Below are positions 37,801 to 49,778 of a stretch of DNA of 64,000 nt, in pieces. Source of the DNA: Episyrphus balteatus (lineage: Eukaryota; Arthropoda; Insecta; Diptera; Syrphidae). Where the stretch lies: contig NC_079137.1 of assembly GCF_945859705.1 (NCBI RefSeq), positions 61,536,552-61,600,551 on the forward strand, written 5' to 3'. A program made the translations under genes and the position numbers. The number at the start of each line of letters is the position of its first letter. The stretch's first letter is position 1. Below the pieces are notes generated by a model that saw only the letters and a program-made list of their open reading frames with translations, did not search any database and had not been told where the DNA came from.

Positions 37801-38673
37801 TTTTGGGAAGGGTTTCCCGATTCAGTGGTTAATTGTAATCGTTTCAGTAAATTTCCTTTTTCTTGCAGATCGATGTTTCAAACCCCGAAGATGTGGAAAA
37901 CTTGAAAGAAGAAGTTGAAAAATCCATTGGACCAGTTGATATATTAATAAATAATGCTGGTCTTATGCCATTAGCTTCTCTAAGAGAAGGTAGACCAGCT
38001 GATGTTAAACGAATTGTGGATGTTAACATAAATGCAAACTTTTGGGTAATTATTTCTAATGAAAATACAAAAAAATAATTCTTCAATGCAATTTTTTTAA
38101 ATAGACAATAAGAACATTTCTTCCAGGAATGATACAAAGGAAAATTGGCCATATTGTTCAAATCTCATCAATGTCAGGTAACTACTTGTCTCTTTGTTAA
38201 ATCTACTCTAATTGTTTCATAAATTATTCTAGCTCTTCATCCTATTCCCGGCGCTATTGTTTATACAGCCACTAAATATGCTGTAACAGGACTTATGTTG
38301 GCCCTAGAAGAGGAATTACGTCAAGAAGGATCTAAAAATAACATAGATTTCACCACAGTGCATCCTTATTTTGTATCGACACGATTAGACCTCATGAATT
38401 TACTCAACTTAAGGTGATATGATTTAAACTTCAACTTATTCTTTTAAAACTTTTATCTTTAGATTTCCAGCAATAACAGCCGAGTACACTGCCAAGGAGA
38501 TCGTCAAAGGAATCATTCATAGAAAAAGACGCGTTGTCATCCCTCACTTTGATGTCTTTCTCACTGCACTACTCCCCAGCTTACCTTACATGGTACAATG
38601 GCTTGTCAGAGACCACATCCTGAGAGAACCCGAAACACGGATAGTCAAAGATCCCTTTGTTTATGTTTCTTAA
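31867..38673 (+). CDS. Membrane-anchored short-chain dehydrogenase/reductase (SDR16C / 17-beta-HSD11-like), 6 exons
   Basis: Exons: 31867-32076, 32143-32295, 37869-38045, 38105-38177, 38233-38413, 38463-38673; 334 residues, and every junction keeps the frame. The N-terminus (about residues 26-52) is a very hydrophobic stretch of I/L/V, as in the membrane or lipid-droplet anchor of SDR16C enzymes. Then come TGGANGIG (72-79, NAD(P) binding, with ADID after beta-2), NNAG (149-152), catalytic Ser202 in QISSMS, and Tyr215/Lys219 in YTATK. The 13-residue Ser-Tyr spacing is normal for classical SDRs. The tail has RFPAITAEYTAKEIVKGI, typical of the 17-beta-HSD11/13 and RDHE2 group, which oxidise retinol or steroid/lipid alcohols; the substrate here is unknown. 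Introns are 66, 5573, 59, 55 and 49 nt. An AATAAA is at 39103. The catalytic set is intact, so it is probably functional. Confidence 0.9.
33125..33278 (+). repeat. 14-bp minisatellite, 11 units
   Basis: Unit ATGTGGCAAGTTGC, one more unit than in R1 copy 1 and a different pattern of first-base variants. Confidence 0.95.
33279..34960 (+). mobile_element. hAT-like MITE inside R1, copy 2
   Basis: CAGGGTTGC at the left and GCAACTCTG at the right (one change from copy 1), flanked by CAAGTTGC (33271-33278) and CAAGTTCC (34961-34968). The internal direct duplication has a period of about 478 bp. Both R1 copies share this insertion and the same imperfect flanking 8-mers, so it predates their separation. 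Confidence 0.75.
34356..34588. mobile_element. piggyBac-type MITE, 233 bp, TTAA target
   Basis: TTAA at 34352-34355 and 34589-34592. The inverted ends CCCTAGAAAGATAAT and ATTATCTTTCTAGGG contain the 13-bp piggyBac terminus CCCTAGAAAGATA. Just inside each end is an ACGTCT/AGACGT palindrome (about 34372-34389 and 34551-34566). R1 copy 1 lacks it at 11300-11320. No transposase. Confidence 0.93.
36257..37383. mobile_element. Long-TIR element, 1,127 bp, TTA target duplication
   Basis: Flanked by TTA at 36254-36256 and 37384-37386. Arms of about 200 bp (36257-36460 and 37170-37383) are inverted and nearly identical, including GCGGGCGGAGACCTATCAGG and its complement; outer ends CACGGTGT and ACACCGTG. 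A TTA duplication fits PIF/Harbinger-type insertion, an inference. The open frame at 37162-37368 is inside the arm and is not a gene. Confidence 0.85.
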
Positions 38674-40000
38674 GTACACAATGCAAAAGGGTTATAAAAA
38701 CTTTGTATCGAAAATTGCCAGTACTAATTAAATTGCTCATTAATCACAAATTTCATTTTCTTCTTTTTTTTCTTGATTATTTGTCATTGTATTTTTGGAA
38801 TTCAATTTAGCTAACAATCTGGTTTATTCGTTTCGAACTGATAAGCGAACCTGTTTTAATGATTTATCTTCTCTCAAACTTTGACATCTTAAATGTTGTT
38901 GGAAAAAAATTCCAATTTCAAGCTCGTCGAGCAAATAGATTAGGCTGTTCGCAGTTGTATGTGAATGAAATCACATCAAACCATCTTGAACTCTTGTAAC
39001 AAATATTTGTTCAAAGGATCAAAACTTATATTATACGACCGGAATGTCAAGTTTTGTCGCGAATAATTAATCATTTCGAAACGAAAGGAATATTGGTCAA
39101 CAAATAAAATATATAATAGAAGAAAGTGTGCAAAGATATCAATCATTTTGTTTTTTTTTTTTTTTTCATCCTGCGAAACTCTTAAGACGCACATTCGCAT
39201 CCATTCAGTGTGTATTCATGTGGCGAGACAAAACGGCTGCCAAAAGTAGTCCAACAATCATGGTTTACCCCATAAAAGAGGTTACAAATTAATTCCTTTT
39301 TGTGAAAATACACACCCTTTTTTTCTTCGTCTCCTTGGGGTTAGATAAATCCTTATAACCTAACAACAAGTTAAGGACCTGTATTTTGTGCAAAGAACAC
39401 TTTTATTGCCGACTTCTGGTTTTTATTATTTGACGATGCGAATTGAATACAAAATTTTAATGACTGAAAATACGATGTTGATATTTTTGGAGATTGCAAA
39501 TTGATAAATTGTACACTATTGATTTTTGGACATATCCAAATGTTAGGTACCAATATTCTATATGAAATATAACTGATTGCATAAAATTGCTTCCTTGTTT
39601 TTAACAAACTCAGATGGCCTTTAAGCGAATATGTATTTCCTTAGAATTGTATGTGTTTTTTTTGCAAGCATCATTGACCTTTTCGAATAACTATAAAGCC
39701 TTACAAATGCTTCTGTAGCTTTTTTAAATCTTAATTGGAACACAGAGCCATTGTAAATCTTTACAGAAGCAAAATTGTTAATTGGGTTTTTTTTAAACAA
39801 AAGAGCTGAGCAGCGAACTTTATTGTTTTTCTTGATTTTCTTATATGTTTTTCTTCTAATGAACTATCTAATATTTAAAAATATTTGTTAATTTTGATAG
39901 ATTGAAATAGATTAGATAGAACAAGATTATGTTCACAGACATGAGTTCACAGTGAACATGTCTATCCAATTAGTATACCTACAAAATATAAATTTAATTT
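38674..40000. other. 3' flank of the dehydrogenase gene
   Basis: AATAAA at 39103-39108 is a candidate polyadenylation signal. A half copy of the hairpin at 45107-45190 (ACAGAAGCAAAATTGTTAAT) is at about 39769-39788, directly followed by the short motif AAAAGAGCTGAGCAGCGAAC. Nothing else is recognised. Confidence 0.4.
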
Positions 40001-40650
40001 GTTAAAGATTTTTGAAAAAAATCCAAGGGGTACCCCTTGCCGAAAAAAAATTCATTTTAAAAAATTCTCTCTGAATCCATCGAATAATACATCAAAAGCA
40101 AGATCTTTTCAAACTCTATTCATGGTTGAAAAACAAAAGTTTCTTTGAGGTCTAGTTGCAGAGTTATTTGAAAGTAAACATATTTTTTTCATACATTCGA
40201 AATCAGATATCTTCGAACCCAAGTGTTGAAATAAGATTTGGTTTGAAAATATGAGCTCATACACATAACACATCTTTCCATTTAGATATAAAAATTACAA
40301 ATCTATTTTTTTAAGTTTTTCGAAAAAAAATCAAGGTACCCTTGCCGAAAAAGATACATTTTAAAATTTTGTCCCCAAATCCATCGAATGATACATGAAA
40401 ATAAAGGTATTTTTAAACTCTATTAATGGTTGAAAACCAAAAGTTTCTCTGAAGCTTGGTTGCAGAGTTATTTCAGACTAAACATATCCATCGAACTTAT
40501 GAATTTTCATCTGTTCCATCATAACTTCTGAACTATATATCGTAGCTTGACAAATATGGTTTCTCTTAAAGCGTGTTATTTGACCGCTAGTTAAAAGCTA
40601 TATGAAGTCAAATTAATTTGAATCAGACGTTCTCTAGACGCTTATGTTTA
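40001..40650 (+). repeat. W-family repeat, two units of about 310 bp
   Basis: CCTTGCCGAAAAA markers at about 40037 and 40345. Each unit continues with ATCCATCGAATGATACAT and AACCAAAAGTTTCT text. The second extends through CATCATAACTTCTGAACTAT to GACGTTCTCTAGACGCTT. Another copy is at 43970-45106. Confidence 0.7.
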
Positions 40651-43083
40651 AGATTTGTTTAATGAAAAGTATATTGTGGTAAAATATCCGATAAATCCCT
40701 TCCAAATTCTATTCTATGATTGCTAAGCTTACTAAAAAAATATAAAGTTAAATAATTCAATTGCTTAAATCTTCAACAAAAGTCTTTAAAACCTTTCTAA
40801 CAAAACAAATATGCAGTCACCATTCGTATGACAATAAATTTTCTCAAAAATAAAACCAAAAATAAAAGTCATAAACATAATCCTTATAACACAAACAACT
40901 ACCTCGAATGCAGCAGCAGCAGCAGTAGCACCATCACACACTAAATCTTTTCACTAATATATTTTATTCGAATGTTAGCTGTTGCTGTGGCGCCTGTAAC
41001 TTGACAGCAATGCATTAAAAGCTACAAAATTTACAACCATTTGTAACACGATTTGTACCCCCAGACGCATATCCTTCTTACATGTTTTGTAGAGATATAG
41101 TGAAACATCATGTTGCCTGACCTTATGGCTGTCCCCCCAACAAAAGTAACAGTAATTCCAAAGATATATAGTGTCCCACAGGCAAAAGGATAAATCAATG
41201 TGAAAAGCGGATTGTTTGTCCTGGTTTTTTTTTTTTTTTTTTTTTTAAGAAAAACCTAGACACCAACTACACCACACGTATCTCTTTCCTTTTGGCACAC
41301 AAAGGATATCAAGTTTTAATTCCTCCATGGAAAACAAAATCCCATTAAAAAAAAAAGTCCTTAAAATAACTCGAAAAAAAACTTCTGTTTTTGTTCCAAA
41401 GAAAAACACAGAGAGAAGTGAGAATATATCCTTATGCAAATTTTTACGAGCTTATATTTCTTTCATTGCCCGCACATACTTTAGAGAAACAGCAAATAGA
41501 GAGAGAATGATTTTCATGATTTTCAAAAAGGATAATAGTCCTTGTCATCGATGGCGTATAGCTGGTGAGCATGGTACTTGGCCAAATTCCCCATAAAATC
41601 TGCAATTACTTAACTTCCACATATCTACACATAGAGAAAAGATTGCACATACGGATCCATTTCCCATGTGTCATGGTGCGCGAGTTCCTGGGTCATAAAC
41701 TTGGCTCTTCGATTGCTATAATGGCGCTATTCAAATCTTTTTCGAATTTCTTCAATATATGATAAAAAAAAGGAATGAAAAAAAAAACACAAAATCCTTT
41801 TCCTTTAGTTTCAGTTGTGAATTTTTTTTTTTATTGCTATGAATTTTATTGCAAATTATACGGCGCTTGGTTTTCTACTGCAGCTTATAGTAAAAAAAAC
41901 AAAAATAAGCTCAAAAGCATTAATATAAAAGTTTTATGGTTGTTGTGAACTATAAATCGCACAAGGATTTAAATAGCTCTCGGGGTATCCTAGTAACTTT
42001 ATCAATTTCATTAATGGAACACAGCAAACCAAGGCACAAACAAAAACACATATCATCCAGGAGGATTTAACGTGCCACTAATTCCTTCTTGTTGGGAAGT
42101 ATAGGGGCGAAAAGGTGGCACTCGTGTGGTCAACACTCTTGACTTAAGCTTGTGTTTAAGCAATTATGGTTCTTATACTAAATAAAAGAATTTTTTGTTT
42201 TTTTTTTCACAAAAAAAAGGAGAAAGGATTTATAATCCTTTTGAAGATATAAAGAGGATTGTTGTTTATGTGTTTAAACTATAGCTTTATTGATGCATAA
42301 ACCAAATGTGTGGTGATCGTTTGTATAATGCCAGTCGTGAGAATGCACACACCAGGCGTCGTCGTCAATTCGAAAATCGGATTTTAACTTTGAATTATAA
42401 TACAAATTCTACAAAATATTTACATTCTGTAATGAATAGAATTAAATTTTCTCTCACACTTCGTTTATGTGGATGTGGGTATTGTTTGTAATTAAAGAGC
42501 TTAAATAATTACATTGGTATAACAAATATATATTTCGAATCAGTGGCACGGAAATTACTGTCCTATATGTTTGTAATTTGGTTATTTATAGGATTAAGGC
42601 AATTGTTTTGTTTAACTAATAGGTTTTGAGGTTATTTTTTGCAAGTTAATCAATTCAGCAATAAAAGTGTTTTTTTTTAATTTACAAAAATAAAGTAATT
42701 TTAACAATAGTATAAATGAATCAATGTACTTAAATAAAAAAAAAGATATTTTTTGAGGTATGAATAAATTGTATAAATATGTGGATCTAACAAAAAATAT
42801 CACAAACTCTTATTCGTAATGGTTTAATTGAAATGATTTTAACTAAAAATCCACCCAACAGATTTAAAGTTGATGCTTTCAAAACAGCAAAATACTTGTT
42901 TGCTTGTTTCACGTAGGTCTATTTCAGAAAATTTACGAGAAAAAATGTTGAATTCGTCGTTTAGGTTCAATTAAAAACTAAAATCTTACTTAGTTTTTTT
43001 TTAAAAAAAAAGGAAAATAAATCAACCTTAAAAATCCATAATCGAATATTTATAAATGAATTTTACAAAAAATTTATTAAAAC
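40651..43083. other. Unique DNA, no gene recognised
   Basis: A GCAGCAGCAGCAGCAG run at 40914-40928 and a long T tract at 41226-41246. No reading frame here has exon borders or recognisable motifs. Confidence 0.4.
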
Positions 43084-43087
43084 TTAA

Positions 43088-43586
43088 CCCTTCGTAGCGT
43101 AATGACTCAGATTTTGGTAAAATTTTCAAAAAAGACGTAAAAAACATTGATAATACGAGGAAAAATAATTAAAAAAATTAAACTTTAATTTCTTTATTTT
43201 TTGTTGAGAAAATTTAAATGTTGCAGATTTTCAACATTTCACTATCTGTGCCATTTTTAACAAATTACTTGCAATTGAAAGCTTTGTAACAAATCTTTGT
43301 TTTATTATTGCATAGGCCTACTGCAAACTTTTCACATAAAGCTTTTATAAAACCAATTTTTTTGATCATTTTTAACAATCAATGAAATCATATAAAACCC
43401 AAAATTCGGCTTTTGGCAAAAAATAAACTTTGACAAATGACAGCAAAGAGCACAAGTCATGTAGTGGGTTCAAACAAAAATCAAGCTTAGGAAAGGAATG
43501 TTGCTGATAAGCGACATTGCTCCGAATTTTTATTTATACAGTGAAATGGGGTATGTTGCAGATCTGCAACTCAGTGCAACGAAGGG
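43088..43586. mobile_element. TTAA-flanked MITE, 499 bp (piggyBac-like)
   Basis: TTAA at 43084-43087 and 43587-43590; inverted ends CCCTTCGTAGC and GCAACGAAGGG. Just inside the right end, TTGCAGATCTGCAA is a palindrome. A TTAA target and CCC start are typical of the piggyBac superfamily; the termini differ from those of the 34356-34588 element. No coding sequence. Confidence 0.7.
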
Positions 43587-45106
43587 TTAAAAATTGTGTA
43601 AAATTACAAAAACCCCAAACGAATGAGGTAAATTTTTTGTTACAGCTAAGCCCTGATTTTTCAATCGTCAATTAGTCTATCAGAAGAATATGTAAATGTC
43701 AACATAAAAAAATCTTTTATTCCTAGAAATAAGCTCTAACTGAGGTTTATCTGATTACTGAAAAATTGGCCCTTATAAGAAATTAATAGTAACTATTTTT
43801 TGAAATCCGTTTTTTTAAAGAGTTTTTTAAATATTCAAAAATTATGTGTAATTCTAATACAATACGATTTACAAAAGCAAAGTTTCGAAAAAAATGTATC
43901 TTTCAATACAAATTTGTATGTTTTTTTTTAAATAAAAACATAAGAAAATATTAAATAAAAAATCCTGCGAGTCCAACGAGTCTCTTGAAACTCTGTTCAT
44001 AATTGAAACCCAAACAAATTTTCTGAGGTTTTTTTGAAAAAAAAAAAAAAAATTAAAAAAAATGAATTTTAAAACTTTTTCTTCGAGTCCATCGAGTGAT
44101 ATATCTAAAGGAAAGGTTTCTTTAAGCTCATTTCATTTTTCAAACTTTATACAAGTTTTTCTGAGGTCTCTGAGGTCAAATTTATCTTTGTTTTTTTTTT
44201 TTTTAATTTTTGAAAAAATTTCGGAGTTTGCAGAAAAAATGCATTTTAAAAAATTTCATCGGTTTATACTCTACACTGAGGGAAAAAACAACTTAAAACT
44301 AACGAAAACCACGTTGATTCAACTATTTTTCGTAATGATTTTGCGTTGAAGACGAAAATTTTAAAATCAAAGTAGAACATTGTTAGTTTAAAGTGGTTTT
44401 CCGTTATAAAACATCTTTGAATGAAAATTGTTTCAACTTTGAAAAAAAGCATCAATTTGTTAAAAAAAAAAAAATTGACAGCCGCGGGGGATCGAACCTA
44501 CAACTCTTGGGTCTCTAGGCGAATGCTTCAGAGTCTATCTAATGATAGTAGGTACATATAAAGGTATTTTAAAACTTAATTCACTGTTGAAAACCAAAAG
44601 TTACTCTTTACATCTGACTGGATGTAAAATTATTCTTATTCATACATTTGGAAGCAAATATTTTTGGACTCAAGGTTCAAAACAAGATTTGATTTGTAGA
44701 TATGAGCTCATAATGAACATGTCTATCCATTTAGGTATAAAAATTACAAATCTATTTTTTTAAGTTTTTTGAAAAAATTTTAAGGTTTACCCCTTGCCGA
44801 AAAAAATACATTTTAAATTTTTTCACCAAATCTATCGAAGGATACATCAAAAGAAAGGTCTTTTTAAACTCTATTAATAATTGAAAACCAAAAGTTTCTG
44901 TGAGGTTTGGTTGCAGAGTTATTTCAAACGAAACATATCCATCGAATTTATGAATTTTCATCTGTTCCATCATAACTTCTGAATTATATATCGTAGCTTG
45001 ATAAATAAGGTTTCCTTGGAAGTGCATTACTTGACCGCTGGTCAAAAACTATATGGCGTTAAATTAATTTGAACACGAAGCGACGTCCTGTAGACGCTTC
45101 CCGACT
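43587..45106 (+). repeat. W-family repeat, degenerate copy with insertions
   Basis: From about 43970 the sequence follows the 40001-40650 repeat (TCCATCGAGTGATATATC, then CCCTTGCCGAAAAAAATACA at 44790, CATCATAACTTCTGAATTAT at 44967). It is interrupted at about 44270-44540 by foreign sequence with one CTACACTGAGGGAAAAAA end and a tRNA-like block. 43591-43969 is unassigned. Confidence 0.6.
44478..44535 (-). repeat. tRNA-like half molecule (possible SINE or tRNA remnant)
   Basis: On the minus strand, AGCATTCGCCTAGAGACC is followed by a B-box-like GGTTCGATCCCC, resembling a tRNA anticodon-to-T arm. No D arm or acceptor stem can be drawn, so it is not a working tRNA gene. Confidence 0.3.
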
Positions 45107-45191
45107 AACAATTTTGCTTCTGTAAAGCTTTATACATGCTTCTTTTGCTTCTATAAATCGTTATAGAAGCAAAATTGTTAGTTGGGTTGTG
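45107..45191. repeat. 85-bp hairpin
   Basis: CGACTAACAATTTTGCTTCT at the left pairs with AGAAGCAAAATTGTTAGTTG at the right; the loop includes two further GCTTCT motifs. A half copy is at about 39700-39788. Confidence 0.8.
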
Positions 45192-47375
45192 TTCAAAATT
45201 TATTAATCAATAACCATTAATCTTAGCATTGTTCACAATAAAAGCTAAAACGTGCAAACCCATCGTGCATTTATATCTAAAACTTTTTATGTTGGTGATC
45301 TTTTTGTAATTCTTTAAAGCGTTTCGTCCATGTTTCGAAGGACAACTGAAAAACTATGGCATCGATAATCTGAAAGACAACACCAAAACACACAAATATA
45401 ACTCTTTCTTGCAACCTTTTTTTTTCAAAAGTTATCCCTTTAAAATTCAAGTGAATTTATTTGTGTGTACTTCCTGTCGATAAACATGTCCGAGGTGTTC
45501 CTCCCCCATCGATATTATAAAGAACATACAAAAATTCTTGTAATTGCAAATTCATGACCCCTTCTGGCTACTCCCATTTGGTTTTCGCTGTTAAAAAAAA
45601 ATTCAACAAAAGGACTTTTTATTCCAAGGATAATCAATTTTGTCGTAATTTAAAACGAACATAAAATGAAAATAGATAAGGGAAATAGCTTCCATTTTAA
45701 AATATTGCATCCGACAATACACAATGAATTCCAACAATAGAACGATGCATATAGAAATCGTTTGGAAAATAAAAAATGAACCGAGTTCCGGTCAATTTTT
45801 CATTCTTTATTTATATTTTTTTATTTTTTGTGAAAATTGTAAGAAAAGGACTCAACTCACACTCTCCTATTATCTCGTTTTGTAGCCAATAATACAAGGC
45901 TAATCATGTGAAAGACAGATATTTATCATCGTTTCCTATACAACATTGATTCGTTGTGCCAAATGATCCAGTCTTTTGAGCCACCCTCATCTTTTTTTTT
46001 TCATTCAAGGATAACCCAAAACACCACACACATGAATCACACCACACACATGTCCTTTTTTTACGTTTGATCAAAATAGTTCGTCACATCCATCAGCACT
46101 CTCACTCACTGCGGATTATAAGTTAAAAAAAAAACAAAGTTTAATCGAAGCGTAAGATAAAAAGCTCTGTCATCTATCGCATCGTTAGGAAAATATTATC
46201 TATTTGCTCCTGATTATCCTTGCAGAACACAGAAATGCTCTCACTTGGTTTTGTTTATTATGATTCCTGAAATCCTGATGCAAAATTGTTGTTGTTTTTT
46301 TTTCGAAAACAACAAAACTGGCACATCAAAGACGAATTATACAAAATTAAGGAGAACAAAACCACAAACCTTATAGAATTGAGTTGGTGTATGGTGGCAC
46401 TACTTAGACTGTTTTAGGGGTGCTTACTTAGTGAAAGAGCATCTGTTGATGGTTTCAGCAGAGTTTCGAAATAATAAAGCTGATTTCTGAAAGATGCAAA
46501 GATGACAAATTTGGTCAATTAACTATGAAAATAAACATCATCGCAGCCAGTGTACGAGTAAGTGTTTCTAAGTGCTAACAAAAAGGATCCATCAGGGATG
46601 TATACTTACTCGTATCCATGTGAGATTATTGAAAGGATGAGGTGATGATGATGATGATGAAAGAGGAGAGATATTTAGAAGGCAAATTAGATAACCAACG
46701 ATATGGTTGTTATGGTGTATCATATTGGTTCAGTGGTTCCACGCAATCTAGCTTCATAATTTGATGAGTCTTTGGGTTTGTTTGTAGCTTGAACCCTTTT
46801 GGGTTGGAATTAGGATTTTTTTCTTCCACTTTTTTTTTTCTTCTATGTGTGTTTAGGGTTTTAGCCTTTATGGCGGACAGTTTTCAAATTTACGGTTTAT
46901 TTATTTGCTTTTGCGAATAATTTTTAATCCTATAAAGGTTGTTTAAAAATTGGATTAAATACAAATATTAAACATCTGAGACAAGACTCGGCGATGTCTG
47001 TTGAAAGGGTTGGATATATTTTGAATTATTGATGCGTTCATAAATGCGCAAATTTGTTTCTTTTGGAATTTTTAATTACAAAGGTTTTTAATAAAAAAAA
47101 AAGAGTTAGTGGTTGCTAAGAGCGTTTTGAAATAAAATAAAGTATGACGAAAGAAAAACAGATTAAATTTTTTTTGTAGGTATCAATATGTACCTACTTA
47201 GTAAGAAACTTCGAAAATACGTATAAACGTTTATAAAAGCTTTTGGTGAATATTTTCTTTTTGTTTCGAAGTTTCGTCCATGTATATGTAGAATATTGAA
47301 GGTGAACAATGGTTTTTAAGCAAATTTTTTATAATTTTGAAAATTGTCATCATTTCGACTGAATTCAAATTTGAT
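45192..47375. other. Unique DNA, no gene recognised
   Basis: A GATGATGATGATGATGATGA microsatellite at 46639-46660; otherwise mixed unique sequence with no exon evidence. Confidence 0.4.
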
Positions 47376-48987
47376 AAATTTTTGACGTGATAAGGTCTTA
47401 TAAATCGATGAACCATGGCAGAAACCACAAAAAAGTGACGCCATTTTCTCCCGTTACACTCTCGCACTTTCGCAGTGCGGCAAAAATTTCAATTAAAAAT
47501 TAAAAATAAACTATTAGAGATACAAAAATCTTCATAGCTAATTTGAAAGATAATAACCTAAAGCTTAATCCAAATGAAGGATTTTTAAAAATTCCGTCAT
47601 TTAATAGGTTAAACAGGGGTAAAACGGAAAGATGAAGTTTGGGGTAAAATCTAAACGCAAAGTCGCAGAGAGTTGATTTTTTTTTGTTTTAGATAGATGA
47701 GACTAATTTAAAAATAACTGCATTTAAGAAAAAATTCTAAAAAATTTTTAAACTTAGCTATAACGTTTTGTTTGAACTTTGTACACGTGTTGGGGCTATG
47801 ACAAAATGATGATTTTGGGTAGGGGAAATTTTTCAATTCTAAAGGTGCCAGGTGAAAGATGAAGGAAAAAAAAATTAGGCGTCTAGTACGTATTTTTTTC
47901 CAACACTCTGCGTTTTGAAATATGAATTTTTGAAAAACACCTTGTTTTTTAGGGGTATTTTTGGATAGTTTTTGATATTTAGCTTTTCATTTTTCATCGT
48001 TTTTTTTTTTTTATCTTTTTTTCTTTAATGGATACAGGAATAAAGTATATGTTTTAATGATAGACCATGACCACGAATTCAACAGGTTATAACTTTTGAC
48101 CAAGAGCAGATAGAAATTTTATTAAACTTTTATGAGCATCCTGATACAATTACCTTTGATTTGGTATATCACACATAACTGTAACCTAACTACAAGCTAC
48201 ACAATGTTATATCAAGAAACTTGCGAAAAACCTCAAAACACCAGTGGAGATCTGTTGCCCCCCGAACAGCCACCAGTGTGGGAAGTACCTTAATCTCAGT
48301 CTGGAAATTCGACATTGTTGACTTTAAAAAATTCTAACTTCTCTTGTAGGCATCTTTGAAATGAGATTGATACGTCATATGAAAGGTGATAATAATAAGC
48401 TTTCACATGGTATATATATTTTATAGGTTGTCAAACAAAAAAATTGATTGCATGCATAGCCTTATGCTTTTTTAATGAAATTTGATCGAGTTCAAAAAAT
48501 TCTAGGTCTTTTTGTAGATGTCTCATAGACCTGATCGATATATATATTTTGAGCTAAGACAATAAGCTTTCAGATGGTATAAAATTTTTTTATAGGTTGT
48601 TAGAGAAAAAAAATGGAATTAATGACGTGAGAAGATAAAAATTCATGTTTTTTTTTGTTGCTTTTTTGATGAAAATTATTGTTTTCAAGAAATTATTTTT
48701 ATACTTTTTGCGCATTGTAAAAATTTAAAAATGGTTTTATTCTTAAGAAGAAATACTTGGCTTTTAAATTGCATAATTTTTTCTGTAAGCTTTTAAAATA
48801 AAAACATTAATATAATGAGAATATAAAAAGGTATTTTTTTTTTTAGCTTTTTCTTGTAAATTATTATGATTGTTTGAAAAAAGTAAACGCTTCAATTGAC
48901 TCATTTTAAACAAAAGCACACAACTTGTTTTCTGACGACGTTATCACGTAAAATCATCGTCCGTAAACCGGCTTTACAGACAACCTC
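47376..48987 (-). mobile_element. R2 element, copy B
   Basis: Reverse complement of 58137 to about 59965. The terminus is CTTTACAGACAACCTC at 48972-48987. Inner landmarks are GACGACGTTATCACG, the ACAGATCTCC-type block near 48245, and CCATGGCAGAAACCAC near 47413. The short open frame common to both copies comes from recent copying. Confidence 0.7.
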
Positions 48988-49778
48988 TTTAAAAAAAAAT
49001 TCAAAACAACGGCCTTCGGAAGGTTTGAAATTACCAAAGCAAGTCTTTTAATTTTCAAAAAATAACATTACAAAATCAACTACTTTTATTCAAAATATTT
49101 TTGTTTTGTATTTTGTAAAAAAATATAAAGTTCTGTAAAATATTAAACTTTAACCAAAATTAACTTACAACTTGTATTTGTTCAAAGTTTTCTATTAAAT
49201 AAAGTTAATTGCTCAATTTGACCAAAGTAAAAAAATACTTTTTTTCCTCAACAAGTGAACAAATGAACAAATGAAAACTTTTTTAAATTCAAAGTAAATT
49301 ACCTTGTTAAGATGATCCTTCCTGGTGGAATCAATTTAACTTTTTTCCTCTCTTTCTATTCTATCGTATATATCCAGTATCCACTCCTAATTATCCCAAC
49401 CAGACACACGAATTACCAGGATTACTTTACTTCCCAAAACAACAACAACAATAAAAATATAAAGTACAAAAAAAAATCCCTAGGATTAAAAAAGCCAAAT
49501 TGGTGAGGAATACAAAAAAATAAAGCATGAAACTTGATCCTTGAATTTAATGCGCTCTCTAAAGTATTTTTTATAAAAAAAAATGAAATACAACTTTTCG
49601 CATCCACGGATACAGGAACCATAGATAAAAGAGACACACTGTGCTGTGAACCATGGAGCTCATTACCCATCAGTAATTCATTTCCTTTCGATCTATGCCA
49701 GAGATATACTTTTTTTTATATCTGGAGTAAACGTGCAGGTAGAAACACTCTGAGTCACTTGATTGTGATTGCCAAGTA
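48988..49778. other. Unassigned AT-rich DNA
   Basis: No gene or repeat recognised. The strand-overlapping open frames near 49422-49779 lack splice or family evidence. Confidence 0.4.

Larger units (their letters stand above)
32296..37868 (+). other. Intron 2 of the dehydrogenase gene (5,573 nt)
   Basis: Donor GTAAGC and acceptor TTTTTCTTGCAG. It separates the TGxxxGIG exon from the NNAG exon, and about 3.9 kb of it is transposon sequence. The parts not covered by elements (32296-32748, 35497-36256, 37384-37868) are AT-rich with nothing recognised. Confidence 0.9.

Noticed and set aside
37844..38161. 105-codon minus-strand open frame
   Set aside because: Antisense to exons 3 and 4 of the dehydrogenase gene.
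41327..41762. Two overlapping plus-strand open frames of 65-89 codons
   Set aside because: Low-complexity start, no splice signals, no recognisable motifs.
44752..45045. 97-codon minus-strand open frame
   Set aside because: Lies in a W-family repeat whose other copy at 40315-40650 has the frame broken.
47231..47467. Open frame similar to one at 59870-60067 (both start MREC)
   Set aside because: The similarity comes from two recent copies of the R2 element; the frame is short, opens and closes arbitrarily, and other R2 regions are equally conserved.
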